Shown: positions 25,446 through 33,366, numbered from the stretch's first letter. The stretch: DNA of 42,570 bases from Chryseobacterium sp. S0630 (GCF_024158915.1 NZ_JAMZGF010000049.1:1-42570), one strand, 5' to 3'. The notes: generated by a model from the sequence alone, not told the origin. Made by a program: numbers and translations.

Positions 25446-26018
25446 TTATTTAGATTTCCCTGCCGGTTTAGCAGGAGCTGCTGTAGCTCCCAGTTTGCTT
25501 TTCACAAGCGCAGTGATGTCCTCACTTCCATCGTTGTAAACAAGATTATTAGATTCCTGAGATGCAGTATCAAAAATATAATTCAAGCCTCTTTCTTTCG
25601 CCGCGGCAGAAATAGCAGTCCTTACTTTTTGTTGCAGCGGAGTAAGCAATTCGCTTTGTTTAGCAGCAATATCTTTACCTGCCTGCGCTCTCGCTTCTTC
25701 TATCTTCTTACCAATACCCTGCAATTCTGTTTGTGCAGCAATCAGTTCCTTGGTCACTGCTTCTTTATTAGCTTCACTCAGGGTTTTTTCTTTATCTTTT
25801 GCAGCTTTCAGTTTATTCTGATATTCAGTAATCAGTTTTTCAATTTCCGTCTGCTTGGTTTTAGTTAGATTATCAATAGTGGTACCTATAGTTTTTGCTT
25901 CCGGTAAGCTTGCAAAAATATCATCAGTATTCACGCTTCCAATCTTCTGTTGGGCTTTCGCAGCATTTGCAGTAAGTGTTAATCCTAATGTAATAAAAAG
26001 TACTTTGATTAAATTCAT
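25446..26018 (-). CDS. OmpH/Skp family periplasmic chaperone
   Basis: About 190 residues from the ATG at 26016-26018 (MNLIKVLFITLG). An upstream in-frame ATG exists but sits before the -7 box and spoils the signal peptide. The signal peptide ends near AKAQ. The mature protein starts QQKIGSVNTDDIFASLPEAKTI, the OmpH beta strand that precedes the arms, followed by a long charged coiled coil (about 45-130, Lys/Glu/Gln-rich) and the closing strand GLNYIFDTASQESNNLVYNDGSEDIT. This is the Skp 'jellyfish' layout that holds unfolded outer-membrane proteins in the periplasm. The C-terminal tail is Ala/Pro/Lys-rich. Only one ompH copy is present here and no bamA is adjacent. Confidence 0.9.
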   Translation of the reverse strand: MNLIKVLFITLGLTLTANAAKAQQKIGSVNTDDIFASLPEAKTIGTTIDNLTKTKQTEIEKLITEYQNKLKAAKDKEKTLSEANKEAVTKELIAAQTELQGIGKKIEEARAQAGKDIAAKQSELLTPLQQKVRTAISAAAKERGLNYIFDTASQESNNLVYNDGSEDITALVKSKLGATAAPAKPAGKSK

Positions 26019-26039
26019 TTTTAATATTTTTTTCGTCCT

Positions 26040-26047
26040 CAAATATA
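26040..26047 (-). promoter_or_regulatory. -7 box (TATATTTG) of the ompH gene
   Basis: TAnnTTTG match 21 bp before the chosen ATG at 26018. It supports that start over the upstream one at 26042. Confidence 0.5.
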
Positions 26048-26142
26048 ATTCAAATTTTCATTATTTATTACCTGGTATTTTTCAATAATTATTTCACTTA
26101 CCGAATGAAATTAAAAATAGCGATCAATTGCCTTAAATACAG

Positions 26143-26170
26143 AAAAACCTCCTCATCACAGAGAAGGTTT
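26143..26170 (-). terminator. Terminator of the aceB-aceA operon
   Basis: Stem AACCTCCTC / GAGAAGGTT (one mismatch), 6-nt loop, followed by U5 on the minus strand, 27 bp after the aceA stop. Confidence 0.8.
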
Positions 26171-26196
26171 AACATCAATAAAATATGGAAAAATGA

Positions 26197-27477
26197 CTAA
26201 TGGAATTGTGCGGTTTCTGTAGAATCTTTCATTGCCACGGTAGCAGAAGAGCCGTTGGTAACAATATTCTGTACTTCATCAAAATATCCTGTTCCTACAA
26301 ATGACTGATGCTTCACTGCTCTGAATCCTTTTTGCTGTAATGCAAACTCACGCTCCTGAAGTTCTGAATATCCTGCCATTCCTCTTTCTTTATAAGCTAA
26401 TGCCAATTCAAACATAGCTGTGTTCAAAGCATGGAATCCTGCAAGGGTAATAAACTGGAATTTGTATCCCATTTTAGCCAGCTCTTCACGGAAAGTAGAC
26501 ATTTCTTCTACACTCAGTCTTGCAGCCCAGTTGAATGAAGGTGAACAGTTATAAGCAAGCATTTTCCCAGGGAATTTCGCATGAATTCCTTCTGCAAATC
26601 TTCTTGCCTGCTCCAGATCAGGATTAGAAGTCTCCATCCAGATCAAGTCTGCATAAGGAGCATAAGACAAACCTCTGTCGATACCTTGTTCTACCCCATT
26701 TTTTACTACATAAAATCCTTCAGAAGTTCTTTCTCCTGTAACGAATTTTTTATCTCTGTCATCAATATCAGAAGTCAGTAAATCTGCTGCATCGGCATCC
26801 GTTCTGGCAATAATAAGACTAGGAACTCCAAGTACATCAGCTGCCAGACGTGCTGCAATCAGTTTATTGATTGCTTCCTGCGTAGGTACTAATACTTTTC
26901 CACCCAAGTGTCCACATTTCTTGGCAGAAGAAAGCTGATCTTCAAAATGTACACCAGCAGCTCCCGCTTCGATCATCTGTTTCATCAGTTCAAAAGCATT
27001 CAAGTTACCTCCAAAACCAGCTTCAGCATCTGCAATGATAGGCACAAGATATTCTTTATTTCCTGTTCCGCTTACAGATTGCACCTGATCTGCCCTCAAT
27101 AAGGCATTATTAATTTTCTTTACCACAGAAGGCACTGAATTGGCTGGATACAATGACTGATCAGGATACATTTCCCCTGATAGATTGGCATCTGCGGCCA
27201 CCTGCCATCCTGAAAGATATATTGCTTCCAGTCCGGCATCCACTTCCTGCACTGCCTGATTACCCGTTAATGCACCAAGTCCTGCCACATAATCCTGAGT
27301 ATTTAATTTATCCCAGAATTTTTTGGACATTTCTGTAGCAATGGTGTAATCTATGGTATAAGAACCGCGAAGTTTCAGAACTTCTGCTGCTGTATAAGGT
27401 CTTTTTACACCGTTCCAACGTGGATTTGTCAGCCAATCTTGCTCTAGAGCCTGGATTTGTTCTTGTCTTGTTTTCAT
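26197..27477 (-). CDS. aceA: Isocitrate lyase
   Basis: 426 residues, normal for bacterial isocitrate lyase. The catalytic signature KKCGHLGGK is near residues 187-195, with the active-site Cys in KKCGH. Upstream are IADAEAGFGG (the metal-binding AD region), and downstream are RTDADAADLL, WMETSNPDLEQA and YNCSPSFNW. It splits isocitrate to succinate and glyoxylate, the first step of the glyoxylate shunt, in the cytosol. It is co-directional with malate synthase, 125 bp downstream of it, and followed by a terminator. Regulation is probably through the RamB/ScfR-like regulator encoded divergently from aceB and the palindromes at 29233 and 29268. Confidence 0.97.
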   Translation of the reverse strand: MKTRQEQIQALEQDWLTNPRWNGVKRPYTAAEVLKLRGSYTIDYTIATEMSKKFWDKLNTQDYVAGLGALTGNQAVQEVDAGLEAIYLSGWQVAADANLSGEMYPDQSLYPANSVPSVVKKINNALLRADQVQSVSGTGNKEYLVPIIADAEAGFGGNLNAFELMKQMIEAGAAGVHFEDQLSSAKKCGHLGGKVLVPTQEAINKLIAARLAADVLGVPSLIIARTDADAADLLTSDIDDRDKKFVTGERTSEGFYVVKNGVEQGIDRGLSYAPYADLIWMETSNPDLEQARRFAEGIHAKFPGKMLAYNCSPSFNWAARLSVEEMSTFREELAKMGYKFQFITLAGFHALNTAMFELALAYKERGMAGYSELQEREFALQQKGFRAVKHQSFVGTGYFDEVQNIVTNGSSATVAMKDSTETAQFH

Positions 27478-27505
27478 AATATTTGGATTTTGTTTGATTA
27501 GATTT

Positions 27506-27560
27506 TGGGTTTCGAGATACGGAATTCGAGATACGGGATTCGGGGTTCGGGGTTCGGGGT
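27506..27560. repeat. Degenerate CGAGATACGGGATTCGGG-type tandem repeat
   Basis: About eight imperfect 7-bp units (GGTTTCG, AGATACG, GAATTCG, AGATACG, GGATTCG, GGGTTCG and so on) in the aceB-aceA gap. The same kind of repeat occurs at 31790-31868 and, shorter, at 30830-30860. An open frame across it (about 93 aa) is an artefact of the repeat. Confidence 0.7.
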
Positions 27561-27602
27561 GAAAGTATGATTCTCAAACTTTCGAACACTCACACTCTCA
27601 AA

Positions 27603-29177
27603 CTAGATAAAAGGGTATGCTTTAAGGGTTAGAAATTCTTCAAACTTTTCACAGAAAATCAATTCATTGAAAAGTTCTTTGGCAAGATTGAATTTTCCGT
27701 TTTGAAAACGGGTTTCTCCTACATATTTTTCAATATGATCCATTTCTTCTTTTTCCCATTGCAATACCATGCTTCGGGTTAATATTCTGTCGTCACTCAG
27801 AACAGCTTCGTTTTTCAGCCATTGCCAGATTTGTGTCCTTGAAATCTCAGCAGTAGCTGCATCTTCCATCAGGTTATAAATGGCGGCAGCACCAGTTCCC
27901 ATCAGCCAGCTTTCCAGATAAAGAATTCCTACATTGATATTTTTTCGGACTCCTTTTTCAGTAATATCTCCTTTAGGAATTTCCAGCAGCTGGCTTTCTG
28001 TTATATGATATTCAAATTTTTTATCGATCTGGTTTTTGGTTGGCATATACTCATCAAAAATTTCTTTTGCCACCGCTACCAATGCCGGATGTGCCACCCA
28101 AGTTCCGTCATGACCATTTTTCACTTCCCTTTCTTTGTCATTTCTTACTTTTTCAAAAGCCTTTCTATTGGCTTCGTCATCATCTTTTACAGGAATTTGG
28201 GCTGCCATTCCACCGATCGCATGTACATTTCTTTTATGACATGTTTCAATCACTCTTTTTGAATAGGCACTCATAAAAGGAGAGGTCATCGTCACCTGAT
28301 CTCTGTCCGGAACAATAAATTCAGGAAGGTTTCTGAATTTTTTAATGTAGGAGAAAATATAATCCCATCTTCCGCAATTCAATCCTGCGCTGTGTTCTTT
28401 TAATTCAAATAAAATTTCATCAATCTGAAATGAAGCAGTAATGGTTTCTATTAAAACAGTGGCTTTAATAGTTCCCTCCGGAATTCCAAGATAGTTTTGT
28501 GCAAAAACAAAAACTTCATTCCACCATCGGGCTTCTTTATAGTGTTCCAATTTCGGAAGGTAAAAATAAGGGCCACTTCCGTTTTCCAAAAGCTGTTTTG
28601 CATTTCTGAAAAAATAGATTCCAAAATCCGTCAGTGAACCTGAAGCTTTCTCTCCATTGATTTCAATATGTTTCTCCGGAAGATGAAGACCACGTGGACG
28701 AACCTGCAATACTGCCGTTTTTTCATTAAGGGTATAGGCTTTCCCTTTTTCATTAACAAAATCAATGGTTCGGTTAATAGCATCAGAAAGATTAATCTGT
28801 CCCTGGATACAGTTTTCCCAAACCGGCGAACTGCTGTCTTCAAAATCCGCCATAAACGTAAAGGCTCCGGAATTAAGGGCATTGATAATCATCTTGCGGT
28901 CAACAGGTCCGGTAATTTCTACTCTCCTGTCCAACATATCTTCAGGAAGCGGAGCACATACCCAATGGCCGTTTCGGATCTCAGCTGTTTCTTTTAAGAA
29001 CTCAGGAAGATTTCCTCTGTCAAAATTATGCTGTGTATTTTTTCTTTCTTCTAAAAGTTCAAGTCTTTTATGATTAAAGTTCTGATGAAGCGAAATCAGA
29101 AAATCTGCCAAATCAGGAGTAAATATTTCCTCAAACTGCTTCTGTGACTTTATTTCTAACTGAGTCTTGGTTTCCAT
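27603..29177 (-). CDS. aceB: Malate synthase A
   Basis: 524 residues, the length of the short (A) isoform. Family blocks seen are TGPVDRKMIINALNSGAFTFMADFEDSSSPVW (about 89-120), VRPRGLHLPEKH with the catalytic arginine (about 159-170), VLIETITASFQIDEI, GLNCGRWDYIFS and GMAAQIPVKDD. The general-base Asp lies in the C-terminal block LMEDAATAEISRTQIWQW. It joins glyoxylate and acetyl-CoA to malate in the cytosol. It is the first gene of an aceB-aceA operon transcribed away from the XRE regulator gene; the 126-bp shared region has a -7 box (29206-29213) and two palindromes. Confidence 0.97.
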   Translation of the reverse strand: METKTQLEIKSQKQFEEIFTPDLADFLISLHQNFNHKRLELLEERKNTQHNFDRGNLPEFLKETAEIRNGHWVCAPLPEDMLDRRVEITGPVDRKMIINALNSGAFTFMADFEDSSSPVWENCIQGQINLSDAINRTIDFVNEKGKAYTLNEKTAVLQVRPRGLHLPEKHIEINGEKASGSLTDFGIYFFRNAKQLLENGSGPYFYLPKLEHYKEARWWNEVFVFAQNYLGIPEGTIKATVLIETITASFQIDEILFELKEHSAGLNCGRWDYIFSYIKKFRNLPEFIVPDRDQVTMTSPFMSAYSKRVIETCHKRNVHAIGGMAAQIPVKDDDEANRKAFEKVRNDKEREVKNGHDGTWVAHPALVAVAKEIFDEYMPTKNQIDKKFEYHITESQLLEIPKGDITEKGVRKNINVGILYLESWLMGTGAAAIYNLMEDAATAEISRTQIWQWLKNEAVLSDDRILTRSMVLQWEKEEMDHIEKYVGETRFQNGKFNLAKELFNELIFCEKFEEFLTLKAYPFI

Positions 29178-29205
29178 AACTTATTGATTTTGTGATTTGA
29201 TGTTA

Positions 29206-29213
29206 CAAACATA
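29206..29213 (-). promoter_or_regulatory. -7 box (TATGTTTG) of aceB-aceA
   Basis: TAnnTTTG match 28 bp before the aceB ATG. A TTTG at 29228-29231 is a possible but closely spaced -33 element, directly beside the 29233 palindrome. Confidence 0.5.
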
Positions 29214-29232
29214 AATAAAAATTTTCACAAAC

Positions 29233-29246
29233 AGCGAACGTTCGCT
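29233..29246. promoter_or_regulatory. Candidate operator 1 (AGCGAACGTTCGCT)
   Basis: A perfect 14-bp palindrome between the divergent aceB and XRE regulator genes. It shares the pattern WGCGAAnnWTCGCW with the site at 29268, and overlaps the aceB -33 region. Likely a binding site of the adjacent regulator; inferred from position and symmetry. Confidence 0.65.
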
Positions 29247-29267
29247 AAATTTATTTAAAATTTATTA

Positions 29268-29281
29268 TGCGAATAATCGCA
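29268..29281. promoter_or_regulatory. Candidate operator 2 (TGCGAATAATCGCA)
   Basis: A 14-bp inverted repeat (arms TGCGA/TCGCA), 35 bp centre to centre from operator 1. It is placed upstream of the regulator's own -7 box, suiting autoregulation. Confidence 0.6.
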
Positions 29282-29291
29282 TCTAATTATT

Positions 29292-29299
29292 TATATTTG
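29292..29299 (+). promoter_or_regulatory. -7 box (TATATTTG) of the RamB/ScfR-like gene
   Basis: TAnnTTTG match ending 4 bp before the ATG; transcription may start at the start codon. Confidence 0.5.
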
Positions 29300-29303
29300 A
29301 GTA

Positions 29304-30785
29304 ATGAATTCAGAAAGCGACTTTATCAAAACAGTTTTCGGGCTAAAACTGAAACAGCAGAGACAAAAGAAAAACTGGTCTCTGCAAGACCTTGCTGTAA
29401 AAACAGGATTATCAAAATCTTACCTCAACGAAATTGAGAACGGAAAAAAATATCCCAAGCACGATAAAATCATTCAGCTTTCTGAAGCACTAAGTTGTAC
29501 TTTCGATGATCTGGTTTCTACCAAGCTGGATAAAAGTCTGGCTCCTTTCAACGAAATTCTTCAGTCTGATTTCTTCAAAGAAGTTCCTTTGGAGTTGTTT
29601 GGCATCAATAAGAACAACCTTATCAGCATCATAAGTGATGCGCCCAAAAAAGTGACTGCTTTCATCAATGCACTGATTGAAATTTCGCAGAATTATAACC
29701 TTGGAAAGGAAAGATTTTATTTTGCCGTATTGAGGTCATTCCAGGAATTGTATGATAATTATTTCCCGGAAATTGAGGGAAAAGTAGAGCTGTTTACTGA
29801 AGAAAATCAATTACAGATAGGAAAAAACTTAAAGTCTGATGTTCTGGAGAAAATTCTTGAAGAAAAGTTCAGCTATACCATTCGGTCTGAAAATTTTGAG
29901 AAATATGGAACGCTGGATAACCTACGTTCTCTTTTTATTCCTGAAAAAAAGCTTTTACTTCTGAATCAAAAACTGGAAAAGGATCAGAAAACGTTCATCC
30001 TGGCAAAGGAAATCGGCTTCAATGTTTTGGAATTAAAAAATCGTCCTAACACGTATTCATGGCTGGATTTCGGAAGTTTTGAAGAAATACTGAATAATTT
30101 TTATGCGTCTTATTTCGCAGGAGCTTTACTTATTTCAAAAGAACCTGTTATTGAAAAGGCTTCAGAATTTTTCCAGCAAAATAAATGGGAACCTAAAAAT
30201 TTTGAAAGTCTGATTAATAGCTTTACCCGATCTCCGGAAACCTTCTATTATCGACTTACGAACATTCTTTCAGCTGAGATGGGAATCAAGGACCTTTTTT
30301 ATTTATGTTTGGTAAAAAAGAAAAATTCGGATAAAATTCAGATTTTAAAGGAGCTTCATCTGAACCATCAACAGGCTCCTCACGCCAATGCTACCAATGA
30401 ACATTATTGCAGAAGATGGATTGCAGTGAAAAATCTTGGTGATTTAAAAGAGAATGAAACTCTAACGGATGCTCAGATTTCTCATTATAAAGATCAGGGA
30501 ATAAGCTATCTTGTGATTTCTACTTCACAAAAAAATCCTTTTTCGGATGGAAGTAACAGAAGTTATTGTCTGGGGATTTTACTGAATTCTCAAACGATAA
30601 AAAAAATAGGGTTTATCAAATCTCCTTCTTTAAAAACCATCAATGTAGGAGTTACCTGCGAATCCTGTAGTATTGCAGATTGTGAAGTAAGACAGGCGCC
30701 ACCCGTGAGACTGGAAAAGGAACATTTTAATCTGAGTATGAAGAATGCTGTAGAGAAGATTAGGAAGACGTTTGAAGATATTTAA
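29304..30785 (+). CDS. XRE-family regulator of the RamB/ScfR type (HTH + degenerate IrrE-like + DUF2083)
   Basis: 493 residues. The N-terminal XRE helix-turn-helix (about 10-68; LKLKQQRQKKNWSLQDLAVKTG, then KSYLNEIENGKKYPK) is followed by a long middle region matching the ImmA/IrrE-like segment of short-chain acyl regulators. There the zinc motif HExxH is lost (ILAKEIGFNVL). The C-terminal domain ends in a cysteine cluster CESCSIADCEVRQAPP (about 451-466), the CxxC..C...PP pattern of DUF2083. This is the domain order of RamB and ScfR, which control acetate and glyoxylate genes in actinobacteria and relatives. Being divergent from aceB-aceA, with palindromes between, it probably controls the shunt and itself. 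The effector may be a CoA ester; this is inference. Confidence 0.85.
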   Translation: MNSESDFIKTVFGLKLKQQRQKKNWSLQDLAVKTGLSKSYLNEIENGKKYPKHDKIIQLSEALSCTFDDLVSTKLDKSLAPFNEILQSDFFKEVPLELFGINKNNLISIISDAPKKVTAFINALIEISQNYNLGKERFYFAVLRSFQELYDNYFPEIEGKVELFTEENQLQIGKNLKSDVLEKILEEKFSYTIRSENFEKYGTLDNLRSLFIPEKKLLLLNQKLEKDQKTFILAKEIGFNVLELKNRPNTYSWLDFGSFEEILNNFYASYFAGALLISKEPVIEKASEFFQQNKWEPKNFESLINSFTRSPETFYYRLTNILSAEMGIKDLFYLCLVKKKNSDKIQILKELHLNHQQAPHANATNEHYCRRWIAVKNLGDLKENETLTDAQISHYKDQGISYLVISTSQKNPFSDGSNRSYCLGILLNSQTIKKIGFIKSPSLKTINVGVTCESCSIADCEVRQAPPVRLEKEHFNLSMKNAVEKIRKTFEDI

Positions 30786-30789
30786 AAGT

Positions 30790-30829
30790 GAATGGTGAAT
30801 TGTCAATACGCTTCGCTTGTGAATTTTTA
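30790..30829. repeat. Dispersed repeat, TTCACAAGCGAAGCG type, copy 2 (inverted)
   Basis: Its reverse complement matches 19239-19276, 20 bp exactly and about 35 of 38 overall. It follows the stop of the XRE regulator by a few bases. Confidence 0.65.
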
Positions 30830-30906
30830 TGCGAGGTTCGGGATGCGAGATTCGGGTTTGTGAATAATCGGTTTGCTGCTGAAATTTACGGATAACTTAT
30901 TTTTCT

Positions 30907-31054
30907 AAACGCAGAGTTCACAAAGTTTTTCTATACTATTTATAACTTTTCCGATCGCTATGGCGTTTCACTCAGCAACGAAAAAATCCTTCCTCTGCTC
31001 AATGAAATTTCCTTGTGAATGATATATGAGATAAACTGACAAATCTTTGTGAAC
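30907..31054. repeat. MITE-like element, copy with GTTCACAAAG inverted ends
   Basis: GTTCACAAAG (30916-30925) and CTTTGTGAAC (31045-31054) form a perfect 10-bp terminal inverted repeat, with weaker matching outward. It contains CGATCGCT and the 17-bp GGCGTTTCACTCAGCAA shared with 19188-19204. Confidence 0.65.
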
Positions 31055-31133
31055 GTTAGCATTAATAACAATTCACTATTGACTTTGCAGCGCAAAAATT
31101 GACGATTATTTTATATCTTAGTAAAAACACACT

Positions 31134-31787
31134 ATGATATTAGACTTATTGTTTCCCAACCGTTGCATTCATTGCAACAGAATCATAGATTCTGAACTTT
31201 TGGTCTGTGACCTTTGTTTTCATCAGATTCATTTTACACACTATGATTATTTTGAGAATAATCCAGTCAAGGAAAAATGCAGTTTATTTTTTCCGGTTGA
31301 AAATGCGTTTTCTTTAATTCAGTTTGAAGAGGAAAGTTTAAGCCGGCAGATTATCCACGAACTGAAATACAGAAGCAGGGAAAAAACAGGAAAGATTCTT
31401 GCCAACTGGACTACAGAACGCCTTAATTTCAATAATAAAAAACCTGATTTACTAATAAATGTCCCTCTTCATCCAAGGAAACTCAAAGAGCGCGGATATA
31501 ATCAACTTCATGTATTCACAGAAACTTTATCTTCATTTTATAACATTCCTTTCGATCATCAATTAATTAAACGAAATTACTATTCAAAAGCTCAGGCTTT
31601 AAAAGACAAGAAACATAGATTGGAGTCTACGAATATGTTCTCCATCACCCAACCTATTACCGGGAAGCACATCCTCCTGATCGATGATGTTTTTACTACA
31701 GGAAATACTGTTTCATCGGTTGCATGGGAGATTTTGAATGCCGGTGACAATAGAGTGAGTGTATTGGTGATGGCTGTGGATATTTGA
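31134..31787 (+). CDS. comF: ComF family phosphoribosyltransferase-like protein
   Basis: 217 residues. The N-terminal double zinc ribbon has C11-x2-C14 (NRCIHCNR) and C25-x2-C28 (LVCDLCFHQ), typical of ComF. The phosphoribosyltransferase domain follows, with VPLHPRKLKERGYNQ and the PRPP-binding loop HILLIDDVFTTGNT (about 180-193). ComF proteins are cytosolic and needed for DNA uptake in naturally competent bacteria; the role in Bacteroidota is not established. No other competence genes are in the window. The stop is followed by a degenerate tandem repeat. Confidence 0.92.
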   Translation: MILDLLFPNRCIHCNRIIDSELLVCDLCFHQIHFTHYDYFENNPVKEKCSLFFPVENAFSLIQFEEESLSRQIIHELKYRSREKTGKILANWTTERLNFNNKKPDLLINVPLHPRKLKERGYNQLHVFTETLSSFYNIPFDHQLIKRNYYSKAQALKDKKHRLESTNMFSITQPITGKHILLIDDVFTTGNTVSSVAWEILNAGDNRVSVLVMAVDI

Positions 31788-31789
31788 TA

Positions 31790-31868
31790 TGGGGTGCGAG
31801 GTACGAGTTTCGGGATGGTGAGATACGGGATACGAGTTTTGAGATACGAGGTGCGGGATTTTGGGCAC
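31790..31868. repeat. Degenerate CGAGATACGGGA-type tandem repeat
   Basis: About eleven imperfect units such as GGTGCGAG, GTACGAG, GAGATACG, GGATACGAG and GGTGCGGG between comF and the alpha/beta hydrolase. It is followed, as at 27560, by a stretch with CTCTCAAAC and AACACTCAC. Confidence 0.7.
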
Positions 31869-31984
31869 GGATCATATTCAAAAATATTTCCAAACCTAAA
31901 TGCATCTAAACTCTCTCAAACACTCACTTAATCTATTTTCATGATTCAATTCTTTTTCCTAATTTTCCGGAAACTAAAACAACT

Positions 31985-32671
31985 ATGCCAAATCTGCTTT
32001 TACTGCACGGAGCTTTAGGTCACAACGACATTTTTAAACCTTATCTGAATTCTTTATCTCAATATTTCACGGTACATACCCCTTTATTTTCAGGACATGG
32101 AGATCAGGAACTTCCTGCAGACGGTATTACTATTGAAAAATATACTCAGGAATTATCTGAATATTGTAAGGTGAACAATTTGACAGAAGTATCAATTTTC
32201 GGGCATAGTATGGGTGGTTATGTTGCGCTTTGTTATGCAATGAGAAATCCTGACCGTGTAAATTCTATTATAACATTGGGAACAAAGTTCGACTGGACTG
32301 AGGAGCAGGCTTTAAAAGAAAGTAAGATGCTTAATCCGGATGTTATTCTTGAAAAAATTCCGCAGTATGCCCAACTTTTAGAATCACAGCACGGAACAAA
32401 ATGGAAACAACTTCTTCCGGCTATTGCTGATTTAATGATTGATTTAGGTAAAAATCCTCCTCTGGAAAATAATTTTGCCACAATTACTACTCCAACTCAA
32501 ATTATGGTGGGAGATAAAGATAATATGGTCACTATTGAAGAGAGTATGAGAGTTTACAGAAGCCTTCCAAACGCAAAATTGGCCGTACTTCCGGATACAA
32601 AGCATCCTATGGATAAAGTACGACCTGATTTATTATTGAACTTAATAAAAGATTTCTGGAATCTTTCTTAA
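31985..32671 (+). CDS. Alpha/beta hydrolase
   Basis: 228 residues, compact single-domain alpha/beta hydrolase without signal peptide. The oxyanion-hole region is LLLHGALGHND (5-15), the nucleophile elbow GHSMGGY carries Ser75 (73-79), the acid is likely the Asp in MVGDKDNMV (about 173-181), and the His is in DTKHPMDK (about 210-217). The triad is complete. Such proteins hydrolyse esters or related bonds; substrate is not predictable. It is transcribed convergently with upp, with stop codons one base apart and no room for a terminator between them. The gap upstream holds the degenerate repeat. Confidence 0.88.
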   Translation: MPNLLLLHGALGHNDIFKPYLNSLSQYFTVHTPLFSGHGDQELPADGITIEKYTQELSEYCKVNNLTEVSIFGHSMGGYVALCYAMRNPDRVNSIITLGTKFDWTEEQALKESKMLNPDVILEKIPQYAQLLESQHGTKWKQLLPAIADLMIDLGKNPPLENNFATITTPTQIMVGDKDNMVTIEESMRVYRSLPNAKLAVLPDTKHPMDKVRPDLLLNLIKDFWNLS

Positions 32672-32672
32672 A

Positions 32673-33323
32673 TTATCTCTGAAGTTTTTCTCCGTAGCTC
32701 AAATCTCCGGCATCACCCAATCCAGGAGTGATATATCCTTTTGAAGTTAAATGTTCATCGATAGCTCCTACCCAGATGTGAGCTTCAGGATAAGCATTCT
32801 GGATCGTTTCAACACCTTGTTTTGAAGCAATGGCTGCTACGATATGAAGCTGGGTTGGATTTCCATTGGTTAGCAAATCTTTGATCGCTTCAATTAAAGA
32901 AGCACCTGTTGCCAACATGGGGTCTGCTACGATCAAAGGTCTTCCTTCAATGCTTGGGCAGGTAAGATAATCCTGTTTAATTGAGAAATAATCGTTGGCA
33001 TCGTGTTTTCTGTAAGCTGCTACAAAACCGCAGTCCGCTCGGTCTAAATAGTTCAGAATTCCTTCAAACAAAGGAACTCCGGCTCTTAAAATGGTTGTAA
33101 TAACCGGCTGCACAGCAATTTCTCTGCTTTTTATTGTATCTAAAGGAGTTTGAATTTCAACTTCTCTGTACTCCAGTCCTTTACTGATTTCAAAAGCGGC
33201 AATCTCCCCGATTCTTTCCATATTCCTTCTGAATCTCATTCGGTCATGCTGGATAGTAACGTTTCTAAGTTCGTTAATCCATTCGTTGACCAGAGAAAAG
33301 TGTTGCGATAAAATAGTAAGCAT
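32673..33323 (-). CDS. upp: Uracil phosphoribosyltransferase
   Basis: 216 residues. Recognisable UPRTase blocks are MRFRRNMERIGEIAAFEI, VITTILRAGVPLFEG, the PRPP loop region PLIVADPMLATGAS (about 128-141), HIVAAIASKQGVE and the uracil-binding C-terminal GYITPGLGDAGDLSYG. It converts uracil and PRPP to UMP in cytosolic pyrimidine salvage. It is convergent with the alpha/beta hydrolase and has its own -7 box at 33367-33374. Full length. Confidence 0.96.
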   Translation of the reverse strand: MLTILSQHFSLVNEWINELRNVTIQHDRMRFRRNMERIGEIAAFEISKGLEYREVEIQTPLDTIKSREIAVQPVITTILRAGVPLFEGILNYLDRADCGFVAAYRKHDANDYFSIKQDYLTCPSIEGRPLIVADPMLATGASLIEAIKDLLTNGNPTQLHIVAAIASKQGVETIQNAYPEAHIWVGAIDEHLTSKGYITPGLGDAGDLSYGEKLQR

Positions 33324-33366
33324 GAAAATTTTATTTTTAATTTCAGTTAATTGATATTAATTGCTG

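Larger units (their letters stand above)
30786..31133. other. Gene-free stretch rich in dispersed repeats
   Basis: 348 bp between the regulator and comF. It contains repeat copy 30790-30829, a short CGAGGTTCGGGATGCGAG run, and the MITE-like element 30907-31054. No coding frame or RNA gene was recognised. Confidence 0.7.

Noticed and set aside
27308..27589. 93-aa minus-strand open frame upstream of aceA
   Set aside because: Its first half is a translation of the degenerate CGGGATTCGG repeat and its second half is aceA in another frame.
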